Origin: Winogradskyella sediminis
GTDB lineage: Bacteria; Bacteroidota; Bacteroidia; Flavobacteriales; Flavobacteriaceae
NCBI RefSeq assembly: GCF_003387355.1
Contig: NZ_QUNH01000002.1
Coordinates: 1,059,986 to 1,123,985 of the forward strand
Direction of reading: 5' to 3'
DNA: 64,000 nt
Shown here: positions 8,553 to 18,156 of the stretch, piece by piece
How the letters are laid out: each line of letters opens with the position of its first letter
Numbering within the stretch: position 1 is the stretch's first letter
Notes under the pieces: generated by a model
Told to the model about the DNA's origin: nothing
The model's input: the letters and a program-made list of their open reading frames with translations, nothing else
Databases searched by the model: none
Translations under genes and position numbers: made by a program

Positions 8553-10106
8553 ATGAAATTATTTTCTAAAGAACAAATTTACGAAGGGGATAAGTTAACT
8601 ACAGAGCGCCAAAATATCTCCTCTACAGATTTAATGGAACGTGCTGGTACACAAATTTTTAATTGGATGCATGCACGTATGCAAGGCGCACAAGTGCCGA
8701 TTCATGTATTTTGTGGTATTGGCAATAATGGTGGAGATGGACTTGTTTTGGCTAGACACTTAGTAACACATGGATATAATGTGGTGTGCTATATTGTAAA
8801 TTGCAGCGATAAGCGTTCTAAAGATTTTTTAATTAATTACGACCGTATTAAATCTGTAAGTAAAACATGGCCAAACATGTTGAGTTGTAAGGAAGATTTA
8901 TCTGAAATTACAATTGGAGGTGATGATATTATAGTAGATGCTGTATTTGGAATAGGACTAAACAGACCTCCTAATGATTGGGTAAAGCATTTGTTTCAAA
9001 AATTTAAAGTATCTAAAGCGTTTACCTTATCTATCGATATCCCATCTGGTTTATTTACAGATAGAGCTGTAGATGATGAAGATGCTGTAGTTTATGCAGG
9101 TTATACCTTAAGTTTTCAATCACCAAAGTTAGCATTCTTTTTGCCTGGAACCCAAAAATTTACGGTACAATGGGAAGTTTTGGATATAGGTATAGATCGC
9201 GATTATCTTAGAGAAACGGAAACGGAAGTTGAATTGATTGCTAAGCATGAAGTATTACCACTTTACAAACCGAGACAAAAGTTTGCACATAAGGGAGATT
9301 TTGGACACGTTATGATTCTAGGTGGAAGCTATGGTAAAATAGGAGCGGTTAATTTAGCTAGTAGATCTGCTTTGAATTCTGGAGCAGGATTGGTAACAGT
9401 TTATATTCCTACATGTGGTTATCATAGTATGCAAACCGCTGTACCAGAAGTTATGGTCATTACTGATGAACATGAAACTCATATTTCTAATATTAATTTC
9501 GATATACAACCAACTGTTATTGGTGTTGGAGTAGGACTCGGTACTTCTGAAGATACAGTTAAGACATTTGCAGCATTTTTGAAAAAGAATACCATACCTT
9601 TAGTTATTGATGCGGATGGTATAAACATTTTGTCTAGAAATAAAACATTGTTGAATCTGTTACCAGAGCAAACGGTATTAACACCACATTTAAAAGAATT
9701 AGAGCGCATTATTGGAACGTGGTCTGATGATTTTGAAATGCTAGAAAAAGTTAAAGCATTCTCTGAGAAATATAATGTTATTGTCTTAATCAAAGGAGCA
9801 CATTCTATTACTGTTAACAAGAATAAAATGTATATTAATACCACTGGAAATCCTGGTATGGCAACTGCAGGAAGTGGTGATGTGCTAACCGGAATGATTT
9901 CAGGATTAATAGCTCAAGGCTATACACCTTTAGCTGCTACTATTTTTGCTGTGTATTTACATGGGAAATCTGCTGATATCTCCCTTGAAGATTACGGTTA
10001 TCAAAGTTTAATAGCGAGTCATATTATTGAAAAGATTGGTGAAGCATATATTGATTTGTTTAAACAACCAGAGCAGCCTAAAGAAGAGACACAACAAAAA
10101 CAATAA
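8553..10106 (+). CDS. nnr: Bifunctional NAD(P)HX epimerase / ADP-dependent NAD(P)HX dehydratase
   Basis: 517 residues. The N-terminal YjeF domain (about 1-215; MKLFSKEQIYEGDKLT, then CGIGNNGGDGLVLARHL) is the NAD(P)HX epimerase. The C-terminal ribokinase-like domain (about 225-500) is the dehydratase, with GGSYGKIGAVNLASRSAL, DADGIN and the nucleotide-binding AGSGDVLTGMISGL. The protein repairs hydrated, damaged NADH and NADPH in the cytosol. It is a stand-alone gene closed by a strong bidirectional terminator. The start is the first ATG with the family N-terminus. Confidence 0.95.
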   Translation: MKLFSKEQIYEGDKLTTERQNISSTDLMERAGTQIFNWMHARMQGAQVPIHVFCGIGNNGGDGLVLARHLVTHGYNVVCYIVNCSDKRSKDFLINYDRIKSVSKTWPNMLSCKEDLSEITIGGDDIIVDAVFGIGLNRPPNDWVKHLFQKFKVSKAFTLSIDIPSGLFTDRAVDDEDAVVYAGYTLSFQSPKLAFFLPGTQKFTVQWEVLDIGIDRDYLRETETEVELIAKHEVLPLYKPRQKFAHKGDFGHVMILGGSYGKIGAVNLASRSALNSGAGLVTVYIPTCGYHSMQTAVPEVMVITDEHETHISNINFDIQPTVIGVGVGLGTSEDTVKTFAAFLKKNTIPLVIDADGINILSRNKTLLNLLPEQTVLTPHLKELERIIGTWSDDFEMLEKVKAFSEKYNVIVLIKGAHSITVNKNKMYINTTGNPGMATAGSGDVLTGMISGLIAQGYTPLAATIFAVYLHGKSADISLEDYGYQSLIASHIIEKIGEAYIDLFKQPEQPKEETQQKQ

Positions 10107-10108
10107 AA

Positions 10109-10142
10109 AAAAGCCTGTTTAAGATAATTAAACAGGCTTTTT
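10109..10142 (+). terminator. Bidirectional terminator between nnr and a TlpA-like gene
   Basis: AAGCCTGTTTAA (10111-10122) pairs with TTAAACAGGCTT (10128-10139) around a 5-base loop, with A-run before and T-run after. It serves convergent genes on both strands. Confidence 0.9.
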
Positions 10143-10162
10143 TAATATTAAAACAAATTCTA

Positions 10163-11200
10163 TTAGATATTTAACTCATTAAATAAACTGATAAGAGCAG
10201 AGTTAGAAGGTCTTGGAGCATCTGCGCTCACAATGTTTCCATCAGGATCTATTAATAAAAACCTAGGAATACCAGTAACTTTATAATCTTGTATAAATTG
10301 AGATCTAAAACCATTATCAGCAATTAATTGTATACCACCTAATTCTTTATCATTTACCATTTTTTTCCAGCCTTTATAAGCTTCAGCAGGATCATTGTTA
10401 TAACCTCTACCTTCGTCCACAGAAATACTAACAAATTCTATGTTTTTTCCTTCGTACTCCTTTTCTAATGCTTTTAAAGACGGTATTTCCTTAATACAAG
10501 GTGCACACCAAGTTGCCCATAAATCGATATATACATATTTACCTTTTAAATCTGAAAGCGATGTTGTACCACCAGCAAAATTTTCGTAGTCCTCAAAAGC
10601 AGGTGATGCCGATCCTTTAGGAAACGCTTTAATTCTGGCCATTTTAGATTCCATATACTTAGTAATCTGCTGCACTGTTTTATCAATATTCATATCCATC
10701 ATTGAAACATGCATAGAATCTACATCTGTATATTTTATTTTTAAGTCTTCGTAGGCAGATTTATAAGCCGCGATTGCGTCATCAACTTGGCTCATATCAT
10801 TAGAGGCGACCAACTCTTCTGTAAAATACGTTTTAGAAATGATAAACGACTGTACCGAAAAGTTGTTTAAATCAGAGGCATCTCCTTTAAAAACCATAGA
10901 ATCCATAAACGAATTGTAGTCTGTTTCAAAAGCACTTTCATTGTCGTTTTCTAAATAAATTTGACCGTATTCTTTTCCGTGTTGTAAATTGTAATCTCCA
11001 GCTACAACTTTTAGGGTATCATTAAAAGAACCATCATCGTTAAGAGGTATGATTTTTTCGTAGTCTCTTCCTTTAAAAATTTTTAGTGTTTTGCTTTCAT
11101 CAGGATTATTGATTTTTCCAGAAAGTGTAACATAATCTTTAGGTTCTCCTTTACATGCAAATAAAGAGATTGCAATGGAAAGTGATAGTAATCGTTTCAT
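10163..11200 (-). CDS. TlpA-family thiol-disulfide lipoprotein (copy 2)
   Basis: 345 residues. A lipoprotein signal ends at C16 (LFACKGE). The N-terminal third has the YVTLSGKINNPDESKTLKI strand pattern of DUF4369-type domains, the middle is helical, and the C-terminal TlpA/thioredoxin domain has active site WCAPC (C232, C235) and the cis-Pro loop TGIPRFLLIDPDGNI. It probably reduces periplasmic disulfides. It lies directly downstream of a paralogue (11332-12684) with the same architecture, and its own -7 box at 11223-11230 suggests separate expression. Confidence 0.9.
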   Translation of the reverse strand: MKRLLSLSIAISLFACKGEPKDYVTLSGKINNPDESKTLKIFKGRDYEKIIPLNDDGSFNDTLKVVAGDYNLQHGKEYGQIYLENDNESAFETDYNSFMDSMVFKGDASDLNNFSVQSFIISKTYFTEELVASNDMSQVDDAIAAYKSAYEDLKIKYTDVDSMHVSMMDMNIDKTVQQITKYMESKMARIKAFPKGSASPAFEDYENFAGGTTSLSDLKGKYVYIDLWATWCAPCIKEIPSLKALEKEYEGKNIEFVSISVDEGRGYNNDPAEAYKGWKKMVNDKELGGIQLIADNGFRSQFIQDYKVTGIPRFLLIDPDGNIVSADAPRPSNSALISLFNELNI

Positions 11201-11222
11201 AACTCGTTTTTTTATTAGGTCG

Positions 11223-11230
11223 CAAAAATA
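11223..11230 (-). promoter_or_regulatory. -7 promoter box of the second TlpA-like gene
   Basis: TATTTTTG on the minus strand matches TAnnTTTG exactly, 22 bases before the start codon at 11200. No TTG at the expected -33 spacing was seen. Confidence 0.45.
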
Positions 11231-11281
11231 GACATAATATAATAAGGCCTATTTTAAAATTATTATAAAATTTTTGAAATC

Positions 11282-11307
11282 CAAAAGCCCTCTTTCGAAG
11301 GCTTTTG
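11282..11307 (-). terminator. Hairpin between the two TlpA-like paralogues
   Basis: CAAAAGCC (11282-11289) pairs with GGCTTTTG (11300-11307), and the loop contains an inner TCGA-centred pairing. It lies 25 bases past the stop of the upstream paralogue and before the promoter of the next, so it is a likely terminator even though the T-run is weak. Confidence 0.6.
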
Positions 11308-11331
11308 CAAAATGTGTAAGATGTAAATAAT

Positions 11332-12684
11332 TTAGATGTTCAATTCATTAAATAATTCAATAAGTTTTGGGTCAGAAGGTCTTGGCGCATCTGCATTTAT
11401 AATTTTTCCATCAGGATCTATAAGTAGAAATCGAGGAATGGTATTAATGACATAATCGACAATAAATTGCGATTTAAAATTGTTATCAGCGATGAGCTGT
11501 ATGCCACTCAATTCCTTTTCTTTTACCATATCTACCCATTTGTTATAGGCACTTTCAACATCTGCAGATATGCTAACAAAAGCAATGTTTTTATCGTGGT
11601 ATTGTGTTTCAAGTTTTTTAAGAGATGGGATTTCAGCAATACATGGTCCGCACCAAGTTGCCCAAACATCAATATAAACATACTGTCCTTTGAGATCGTC
11701 TAGGGATGTGCTTCCTCCGTTGTGGTTTTCGTAATTTTCAAATTTAGGAGAAGGCTGACCTTTGCTGAGTTTTTGTATATTATTATAATTTTTGGTCAGT
11801 TTGTCTTTAAACGCTTTATCTGAAGATATAGACATAATCCCTTCGTAATAAGCCTTATTGTCTTCATTATTAGGAACGATACGGTATTGGAGAGTGTTAG
11901 CTAAATCTTCTTTTAATTCAGGAAAAGCAGTTTTATTAATCCATTCAAAGATGTCACTAATACTATCAATTTTATTTATTTTTCTTGTGTAATAATTTTG
12001 TACTAAACTTTTATAATTACTAATAGTTGTGTAGTCATGTTGATTACTGTAGTCCAAATTTTCAAGAGGTTTCAAAAATTCTGGAGTAGGTTTAAATTCT
12101 GGGTTTTTGGTATAATATTTATGACCCGAAGCATAATTTTGAATAAAACTTAAATAATCGTATTCTATATTTTGCGCTTCAATACGTGCAAATTCTGTAT
12201 TTAAATCTTTTTGATTATTTAAGAGCTCTAGTTTTGTAGTTTTTATGTCATTTATTGCAGAAAGAAATTCAGATTCCTCCATAGTATATAACTCAGCCAC
12301 ATTAATATTGGCATTTTCGTTGGCCATATATTTTGCCGCTAAATAGTTGTTGTTTTGAGACCCTAAGCCAGTATAAGTGATTGTTTCATCAAACATTTCT
12401 GTGTTTAATGTTACATTTACATTGTCTTGTGCTGTAAGATACATTTCAGAAGTTTCTCCTCCGTGGCTTAAATTATAAAATCCGGATTCAATTCTTAATG
12501 TATCTGCAAAAGAACCGTCTTTTTGTAAAGGGATTTCTTTCACTTTTTTACGACCTTTTAAGATGGAGACTTTCACATCTTTAGGGTTTTCAATTTTTCC
12601 AGAAAATAAGGTGTAGTTCTCTTTTGTGTTTTCTTTACACGAAAAACAAAAGACTATAATAAGAATAGCTAGTATTTTTTTCAT
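11332..12684 (-). CDS. TlpA-family thiol-disulfide lipoprotein (copy 1, with longer helical middle)
   Basis: 450 residues. The lipoprotein signal ends at C16 (FCFSCKEN). A DUF4369-like beta domain (about 24-95) comes first, then a helical segment about 105 residues longer than in the downstream copy, and a C-terminal TlpA domain with WCGPC (C345, C348) and the closing phrase LLIDPDGKI(I)NADAPRPSDP. The C-terminal 120 residues are very close to those of the downstream paralogue, so this looks like a tandem duplication followed by divergence in the middle. Probable role in periplasmic redox; partners are unknown. Confidence 0.9.
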   Translation of the reverse strand: MKKILAILIIVFCFSCKENTKENYTLFSGKIENPKDVKVSILKGRKKVKEIPLQKDGSFADTLRIESGFYNLSHGGETSEMYLTAQDNVNVTLNTEMFDETITYTGLGSQNNNYLAAKYMANENANINVAELYTMEESEFLSAINDIKTTKLELLNNQKDLNTEFARIEAQNIEYDYLSFIQNYASGHKYYTKNPEFKPTPEFLKPLENLDYSNQHDYTTISNYKSLVQNYYTRKINKIDSISDIFEWINKTAFPELKEDLANTLQYRIVPNNEDNKAYYEGIMSISSDKAFKDKLTKNYNNIQKLSKGQPSPKFENYENHNGGSTSLDDLKGQYVYIDVWATWCGPCIAEIPSLKKLETQYHDKNIAFVSISADVESAYNKWVDMVKEKELSGIQLIADNNFKSQFIVDYVINTIPRFLLIDPDGKIINADAPRPSDPKLIELFNELNI

Positions 12685-12704
12685 AAAAATAATTTATTTA
12701 ATCT

Positions 12705-12712
12705 CAAAAATA
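12705..12712 (-). promoter_or_regulatory. -7 promoter box of the first TlpA-like gene
   Basis: TATTTTTG on the minus strand, an exact TAnnTTTG match 20 bases before the start codon. The same octamer at nearly the same distance precedes the downstream paralogue. Confidence 0.45.
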
Positions 12713-12810
12713 CAGAATCTAAAATAATGATAAGAATGGAATGAAATATTAATTATTTCATGGTAGAATCCAAAATAATTCTCAATTTTGAGGACCTTAA
12801 AATAGACTTC

Positions 12811-14340
12811 ATGGATAATTATCATATCATTTCTTCTGATGCCTTAGATATTGTAACGATTTACAATATTTTTTATGAAAATAAAAAACTAAAACTATCA
12901 GAAGCATCTGCACAAAAGATACAGCAATGTAAGACGTATTTAGATGAAAAATTGGCCAATGAAAAAAAACCAATGTATGGTATTAATACAGGTTTTGGGT
13001 CACTTTATAATGTTAAAATTTCAGATGCAGATTTAAGTCAATTACAAGAGAACTTAGTAATGTCTCATGCTTGTGGAACAGGTGAACGTGTACCAGAATC
13101 TGTTGTAAAGGTGATGTTACTATTAAAAATTCAGTCGTTGAGTTATGGTCACAGTGGAGTACAGTTAGCCACTGTAGAGCGACTAATAGAATTTTTTAAC
13201 AACGATATTTTTCCATTTGTTTTTACGCAAGGGTCTTTAGGTGCTTCAGGCGACTTGGCTCCTCTAGCTCATTTGGCATTACCGTTATTAGGGAAAGGAA
13301 AAGTAGTGCATAAAAATAAAGAATACGACGCAGCAACACTATTAGAAGAATACAACTGGGAACCTATTACTTTAGAGGCGAAAGAAGGTTTAGCCTTATT
13401 AAATGGAACTCAATTTATGAGTGCATATGGTGTGTATCTATTATTAATGTCGCATAAAACATCCTATTTGGCAGATATCATTGCGAGTATTTCATTAGAT
13501 GCATTTGACGGTCGTATAGACCCTTTTCACGATTTGGTACATGCGGTAAGACCACATCCTGGGCAACGAAAAGTAGCAAGGCGTTTTAATGAGTTTCTAA
13601 AAGGAAGTGAGTTAATTTCTCGCGAAAAAGAACATGTGCAAGACCCATATTCTTTCCGTTGTATTCCTCAGGTTCATGGAGCTACAAAAGATACTTTAGA
13701 TTTTGTAGAAAAAGTGGTTTTAACAGAAATCAACTCGGTTACCGATAACCCTAATATATTTCATGAAGAAGATTTGATTATTTCTGGTGGAAATTTTCAC
13801 GGTCAGCCATTGGCCTTGGCCTTAGATTATTTAAAAATTGCAATGGCAGAGATTGGAAATATTTCAGAACGTCGTGTTTTTCAATTGGTGTCTGGTTTAA
13901 GAGGCTTACCTGCATTTTTAGTGGATAATCCAGGATTAAATTCTGGCTTTATGATTCCGCAATACACGGCAGCGAGTATTGTGAGTGCCAATAAACAAAT
14001 GGCATCACCTGCGAGTATAGATAGCATTGTGTCTAGTAACGGACAAGAAGATCATGTAAGCATGGGTGCAAATGCGGCAACACAAGCCTATACTTTAGTT
14101 AAAAATGTAGAGCGTGTAATTGCTATAGAATTGATGAATGCATCGCAAGCCATTGAGTTTAGAAGACCTTTAAAAACCTCACCTTTATTAGAATCCTTTT
14201 TAGAACAATACCGAAAAGTTGTACCATTTATAAAAGCAGATGAAGTATTACATGATTCTATTGAAGCCTCTATTCAGTTTTTAAAGGATGTGGATATAGA
14301 AATAGAAGAGTTGTTTTTAAATTCTTATAATCTTAAGTAA
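12811..14340 (+). CDS. hutH: Histidine ammonia-lyase
   Basis: 509 residues from the ATG at 12811. An in-frame ATG at 12760 would add 17 residues not seen in the family, whose N-terminus is usually (M)xNxHxISS. Deaminates histidine to urocanate, the first step of histidine degradation. The Ala145-Ser146-Gly147 triad inside GSLGASGDLAPLAHL forms the MIO electrophile. The conserved YGINTGFG and the SVTDNPNIF-type segment are present. No hutU, hutI or hutG lies nearby, so the rest of the pathway must be elsewhere or absent; tyrosine/phenylalanine lyase activity is a less likely alternative. Confidence 0.93.
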   Translation: MDNYHIISSDALDIVTIYNIFYENKKLKLSEASAQKIQQCKTYLDEKLANEKKPMYGINTGFGSLYNVKISDADLSQLQENLVMSHACGTGERVPESVVKVMLLLKIQSLSYGHSGVQLATVERLIEFFNNDIFPFVFTQGSLGASGDLAPLAHLALPLLGKGKVVHKNKEYDAATLLEEYNWEPITLEAKEGLALLNGTQFMSAYGVYLLLMSHKTSYLADIIASISLDAFDGRIDPFHDLVHAVRPHPGQRKVARRFNEFLKGSELISREKEHVQDPYSFRCIPQVHGATKDTLDFVEKVVLTEINSVTDNPNIFHEEDLIISGGNFHGQPLALALDYLKIAMAEIGNISERRVFQLVSGLRGLPAFLVDNPGLNSGFMIPQYTAASIVSANKQMASPASIDSIVSSNGQEDHVSMGANAATQAYTLVKNVERVIAIELMNASQAIEFRRPLKTSPLLESFLEQYRKVVPFIKADEVLHDSIEASIQFLKDVDIEIEELFLNSYNLK

Positions 14341-14353
14341 TTACTAGTGTAGC

Positions 14354-14841
14354 ATGAAAAGCATAAACTATATTTTACCCTTTTTGTGTAGTTTCTGGAT
14401 TTTAAATGCATGCTCTAGTGATGATGATGTGGCATCTTGTCCTCAAATTGAGAGTGCGACCATGACGATTAATGGTGAAATCATGGATTTTGAAATATTT
14501 GGCCGTGGAATAGATTTGGATAATGATGGATCTGGACATACGTTAAGTTTATACTTATCTAGCGGTTATTATTCTCCTCAGCAAAATACGTATGCCGTGA
14601 CGTTAAAACTTCCATACAAAGAAACGGGTACTAATTCGTAGAGGAATTTAATTATTTACGTGTTGAAAATGCAACTTCAGCTGAAGGTGATTTTGTACAG
14701 TCGCAATTAGAGAGTCACGTTACGGTTAACAAAAACACATGCTTTAGTGCTACATTTTCAGGAAGTGCTACAATAGAAGGAAACGATGTGGTTATAACAG
14801 GTGGAGAAATAAACCATGTGTATACGGATCCGTTTGATTAA
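14354..14841 (+). pseudogene. Small lipoprotein gene with a one-base frameshift
   Basis: The 5' part (14354-14641) encodes a lipoprotein signal ending at C20 (ILNAC-SSDDD) and 95 residues, stopping at TAG. From 14641 the reading continues in a shifted frame as EEFNYLRVENATSAEGD and runs without a stop to TAA at 14839-14841, ending VYTDPFD. Inserting one T in AATTCG (giving TNF-VEEFNYL) restores one frame of about 162 residues. This is either a genuine inactivation or a sequencing error. Function unknown: a secreted beta-rich lipoprotein common in this group. It lies 13 bases after hutH. Confidence 0.75.
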
Positions 14842-14888
14842 TATAAACGTGAAGACTAATAAATTAAAGAGTTTCTAATTATTCAATT

Positions 14889-15260
14889 TTAGTCTCTTTT
14901 AATTAAGGTTTTAGCCCATGTCACAGCATCTTCAATTTCAGAAAAAATTTCAAAAGGTTTTTTAAAGAACATTTTTTCTATCTGCGCATTTATTTTTGCT
15001 TTATATTCTTGTGAAACCACAGCAAAGCCTTTTAACGAATTAATTTGAACTGTTTTATAATAAATCTCTGGATTAACGGAATATGAATTTATTCTATTTG
15101 AAATATAAACAAATGGTGATTCTTCGAAATAGGACTCTGTGATTTTAATAAGCGTATTGTTGTGTTCTGGTGTAAGAATAGTCCCTTCTTTAATGGTTAC
15201 AATGATGTAGTGGTCGTATATCACAACATCACAAAAATCCAAGCTTAGGGTGTTTTTCAT
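14889..15260 (-). CDS. SpoIIAA-like (STAS-type) small protein
   Basis: 123 residues from the ATG at 15260. A longer frame to 15308 exists, but its first codons lie inside the clpC terminator hairpin, so the inner start is preferred. The alternating strand and helix pattern (DVVIYDHYIIVTIKEGT, then FVYISNRINSYSVNP, then KGFAVVSQEYKAK, then a C-terminal helix with EIEDAVTWAKTLI) fits the SpoIIAA-like/STAS fold frequent as orphan proteins in Flavobacteriia. No catalytic residues; its role is unknown. Downstream of clpC on the same strand. Confidence 0.65.
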   Translation of the reverse strand: MKNTLSLDFCDVVIYDHYIIVTIKEGTILTPEHNNTLIKITESYFEESPFVYISNRINSYSVNPEIYYKTVQINSLKGFAVVSQEYKAKINAQIEKMFFKKPFEIFSEIEDAVTWAKTLIKRD

Positions 15261-15291
15261 TTTAGTGATTTGATTTTTAGTAGTATAAGAT

Positions 15292-15326
15292 AAAAAAAAC
15301 TCCTTCATAAAGAAAGAGTTTTTTTT
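15292..15326 (-). terminator. Terminator of clpC
   Basis: AAAAAAAACTC (15292-15302) pairs with GAGTTTTTTTT (15316-15326). On the minus strand it begins about 20 bases after the clpC stop and ends in a T-run. It overlaps the longest possible start of the following small gene. Confidence 0.8.
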
Positions 15327-15344
15327 ATTTATGTAATTTATTAA

Positions 15345-17894
15345 TTACGATTCTGTTGTCTTGCTAGAAGATTTAATTTTAATGCTTAAAACATTATTTT
15401 CCTCATCTAAGTCCATGGTGATAGAGTCACCTTCGTGAATTTTAGAATTGATTATTTCTTCTGCAAGTGCATCTTCAACATATTTCTGAATCGCTCTATT
15501 AAGTGGTCTTGCTCCATATTGTTTATCAAAACCTTTTTCAGCAATATAATTTTTAGCCTTATCGGTAAGTTTTAGGTCGTAACCTAAATCTTTAATACGC
15601 TCAATAAGCTTAGCCATTTCGATATCAATAATTTTACTAATATCCTCTTGTTCTAATGCGTTGAAAACAATAACATCATCAATTCTATTTAAGAATTCAG
15701 GTGCAAAGGCTTTTTTAAGTGCATTTTCAATAACTCCTTTGGCATGATCGGATTCTTGAGCTAAAGCAGCAGCAGTCCCGAAACCTACACCAGAGCCAAA
15801 ATCTTTTAATTTTCTGGCACCAATGTTAGAAGTCATAATTATAATAGTGTTTCTAAAGTCTATTTTGCGACCTAGACTGTCAGTTAAATATCCATCGTCT
15901 AATACTTGTAGTAGCATGTTAAAGACATCTGGATGCGCTTTTTCAATTTCATCTAAAAGAACAACAGCATAAGGTTTACGTCTTATTTTTTCGGTCAACT
16001 GCCCACCTTCTTCATAACCAACGTATCCTGGAGGTGCACCAACTAAACGAGAAATCGCGAATTTCTCCATGTATTCACTCATGTCAATTCGTACTAAAGA
16101 ATCATCGCTATCAAATAGTTCGCGTGCTAAAACTTTTGCTAACTGTGTTTTACCCACACCTGTTTGTCCTAAAAATATAAATGAACCAATTGGTTTATTC
16201 GGATCTTTTAGTCCAGCTCTATTACGCTGAATAGCTTTCACTACTTTTGCAACAGCTTGATCTTGACCTATGACTTTACCTTTAATTAAATCGGGTAATT
16301 GAGAGAGTTTGGTGATCTCTTTTTGCGCAATTTTATTTACAGGTATTCCTGTCATCATTGAAACAACGTCGGCTACATTGTCTTCGGTAACGGTTTCACG
16401 ATGTTGTTTGGTCTCTTCTTCCCATTTTTCTTGAGCAGTAGTCAGCTCTTTTTCTAAGCGTTTTTCATCATCTCTAAGCTTAGCGGCTTCTTCATATTTC
16501 TGCTTTTTAACAACGCTATTTTTAGTTTCTTTAACTTCTTCAAGTTTCTTTTCTAGTTCAAGAATCTGTTTTGGAACATCAATGTTAGTAATGTGTACAC
16601 GAGAACCAGCTTCATCTAAAGCATCAATAGCCTTGTCTGGTAAAAAACGCTCGGTCATATAACGACTCGTTAACGTTACACAAGCTTCAATAGCTTCTGC
16701 GGTATAATCTACATTGTGGTGTTCTTCGTATTTGCCTTTAATATTATTAAGGATTTCAATCGTTTCTTCAACAGAAGTTGGTTCAACAATAACTTTTTGA
16801 AAACGTCGTTCTAATGCGCCATCTTTTTCAATGTATTGTCTGTATTCATCTAAAGTTGTGGCACCAATACATTGTATTTCACCTCGCGCTAATGCAGGTT
16901 TAAACATGTTGGAAGCATCTAAACTTCCAGTGGCTCCGCCAGCACCAACAATGGTATGAATTTCGTCTATGAATAGAATGATATCGTCATTCTTTTCTAG
17001 CTCATTCATAACAGCTTTCATACGTTCTTCAAATTGTCCTCTGTATTTTGTACCAGCCACTAAACTTGCTAAGTCTAGGGTAACCACGCGCTTATTAAAT
17101 AAGGTACGCGAAACTTTACGTTTTACAATACGCAAGGCAAGACCTTCGGCAATGGCAGATTTACCAACGCCAGGCTCTCCTATTAATAGAGGGTTGTTTT
17201 TCTTTCTTCGACTTAAAATTTGAGATACACGTTGTATTTCTTTTTCTCTACCAACTACAGGATCTAATTTATCCTCTTCCGCCAGTACAGTTAAGTCCCT
17301 TCCAAAATTATCTAAAACCGGTGTTTTCGACTTTTTATTCGTTTTGCTAGTTGGTCCACCAAATGGATTCTGCTTAGCTTCTTCTTCCTCATTTATATCA
17401 TCATCAGAAAACGATTCTGCTTTTGGAGTGTCTAAATAATCATCTTCACTTGTAATCATAGATTTAAATTCTTCTTTAACGTTATCATAATCTACCTTAA
17501 GCTTGTTTAAAAGCTTGGTTGTAGGGTCATTTTCATTTCTTAAAATACACAACAATAAATGTGCAGTATTAATAGAGGTACTTTGAAACAGTTTAGCTTC
17601 TAAAAAAGTTGTTTTCAATGCACGCTCTGCCTGCCTAGTGAGGTGTAAGTTCTTTTTTTCGTTAGATGTCGTTGTTATATTAGGGTTAGCAGGACTTAAA
17701 ATCTCTACTTTACGCCTTAAGTGATTTAGATCTACATCTAAGGCACTTAATATATCTATAGCTTTACCATTACCATCTCTTAAAAGGCCAAGCATTAAAT
17801 GCTCAGTACCAATAAAATCATGGCCTAATCGCAAGGCTTCTTCTTTGCTATAAGCAATAACATCTTTAACTCTTGGGGAAAAATTATCATCCAT
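15345..17894 (-). CDS. clpC: ATP-dependent Clp protease ATP-binding subunit ClpC
   Basis: 849 residues. The N-terminal double Clp_N repeat ([20 protein letters not shown], about 1-145) is followed by AAA+ module 1 with Walker A GEPGVGKS (about 239-246) and FIDEIHT, a UVR-like coiled segment, and AAA+ module 2 with Walker A GQTGVGKT (about 576-583) and [14 protein letters not shown]. It unfolds proteins for ClpP and refolds or degrades damaged proteins in the cytosol. Divergent from gyrA across a 262-base spacer. Monocistronic, with its own terminator. Confidence 0.96.
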   Translation of the reverse strand: MDDNFSPRVKDVIAYSKEEALRLGHDFIGTEHLMLGLLRDGNGKAIDILSALDVDLNHLRRKVEILSPANPNITTTSNEKKNLHLTRQAERALKTTFLEAKLFQSTSINTAHLLLCILRNENDPTTKLLNKLKVDYDNVKEEFKSMITSEDDYLDTPKAESFSDDDINEEEEAKQNPFGGPTSKTNKKSKTPVLDNFGRDLTVLAEEDKLDPVVGREKEIQRVSQILSRRKKNNPLLIGEPGVGKSAIAEGLALRIVKRKVSRTLFNKRVVTLDLASLVAGTKYRGQFEERMKAVMNELEKNDDIILFIDEIHTIVGAGGATGSLDASNMFKPALARGEIQCIGATTLDEYRQYIEKDGALERRFQKVIVEPTSVEETIEILNNIKGKYEEHHNVDYTAEAIEACVTLTSRYMTERFLPDKAIDALDEAGSRVHITNIDVPKQILELEKKLEEVKETKNSVVKKQKYEEAAKLRDDEKRLEKELTTAQEKWEEETKQHRETVTEDNVADVVSMMTGIPVNKIAQKEITKLSQLPDLIKGKVIGQDQAVAKVVKAIQRNRAGLKDPNKPIGSFIFLGQTGVGKTQLAKVLARELFDSDDSLVRIDMSEYMEKFAISRLVGAPPGYVGYEEGGQLTEKIRRKPYAVVLLDEIEKAHPDVFNMLLQVLDDGYLTDSLGRKIDFRNTIIIMTSNIGARKLKDFGSGVGFGTAAALAQESDHAKGVIENALKKAFAPEFLNRIDDVIVFNALEQEDISKIIDIEMAKLIERIKDLGYDLKLTDKAKNYIAEKGFDKQYGARPLNRAIQKYVEDALAEEIINSKIHEGDSITMDLDEENNVLSIKIKSSSKTTES

Positions 17895-18107
17895 ACTATA
17901 TTCCTTTCTGCTTTAAAAATAATAAAAACATATTGAGTATAAGGCAAAAACCATACCTTAATTATATGTCATAAACGAAGAGACTAAAAAAGTGATTTAA
18001 ATCAAAGGATTTATAGAGATACTTATTAACTAAAAAGATATCAAATATTGTTAATAAAAAATCCCAAAAATTGAATAGTTTTTATCTATAAACAGTAGTA
18101 TTTTGGT

Positions 18108-18115
18108 TATCTTAG
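18108..18115 (+). promoter_or_regulatory. Possible -7 box of gyrA
   Basis: TATCTTAG matches TAnnTTTG at 7 of 8 positions, 41 bases before the gyrA ATG. The preceding TTTTGGTTAT also occurs directly before the better promoter at 43016. No TTG at the usual spacing; weak support. Confidence 0.3.
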
Positions 18116-18156
18116 CGCGTTACGAAAACTTACGATAAAACTAATTAAAATTATAT

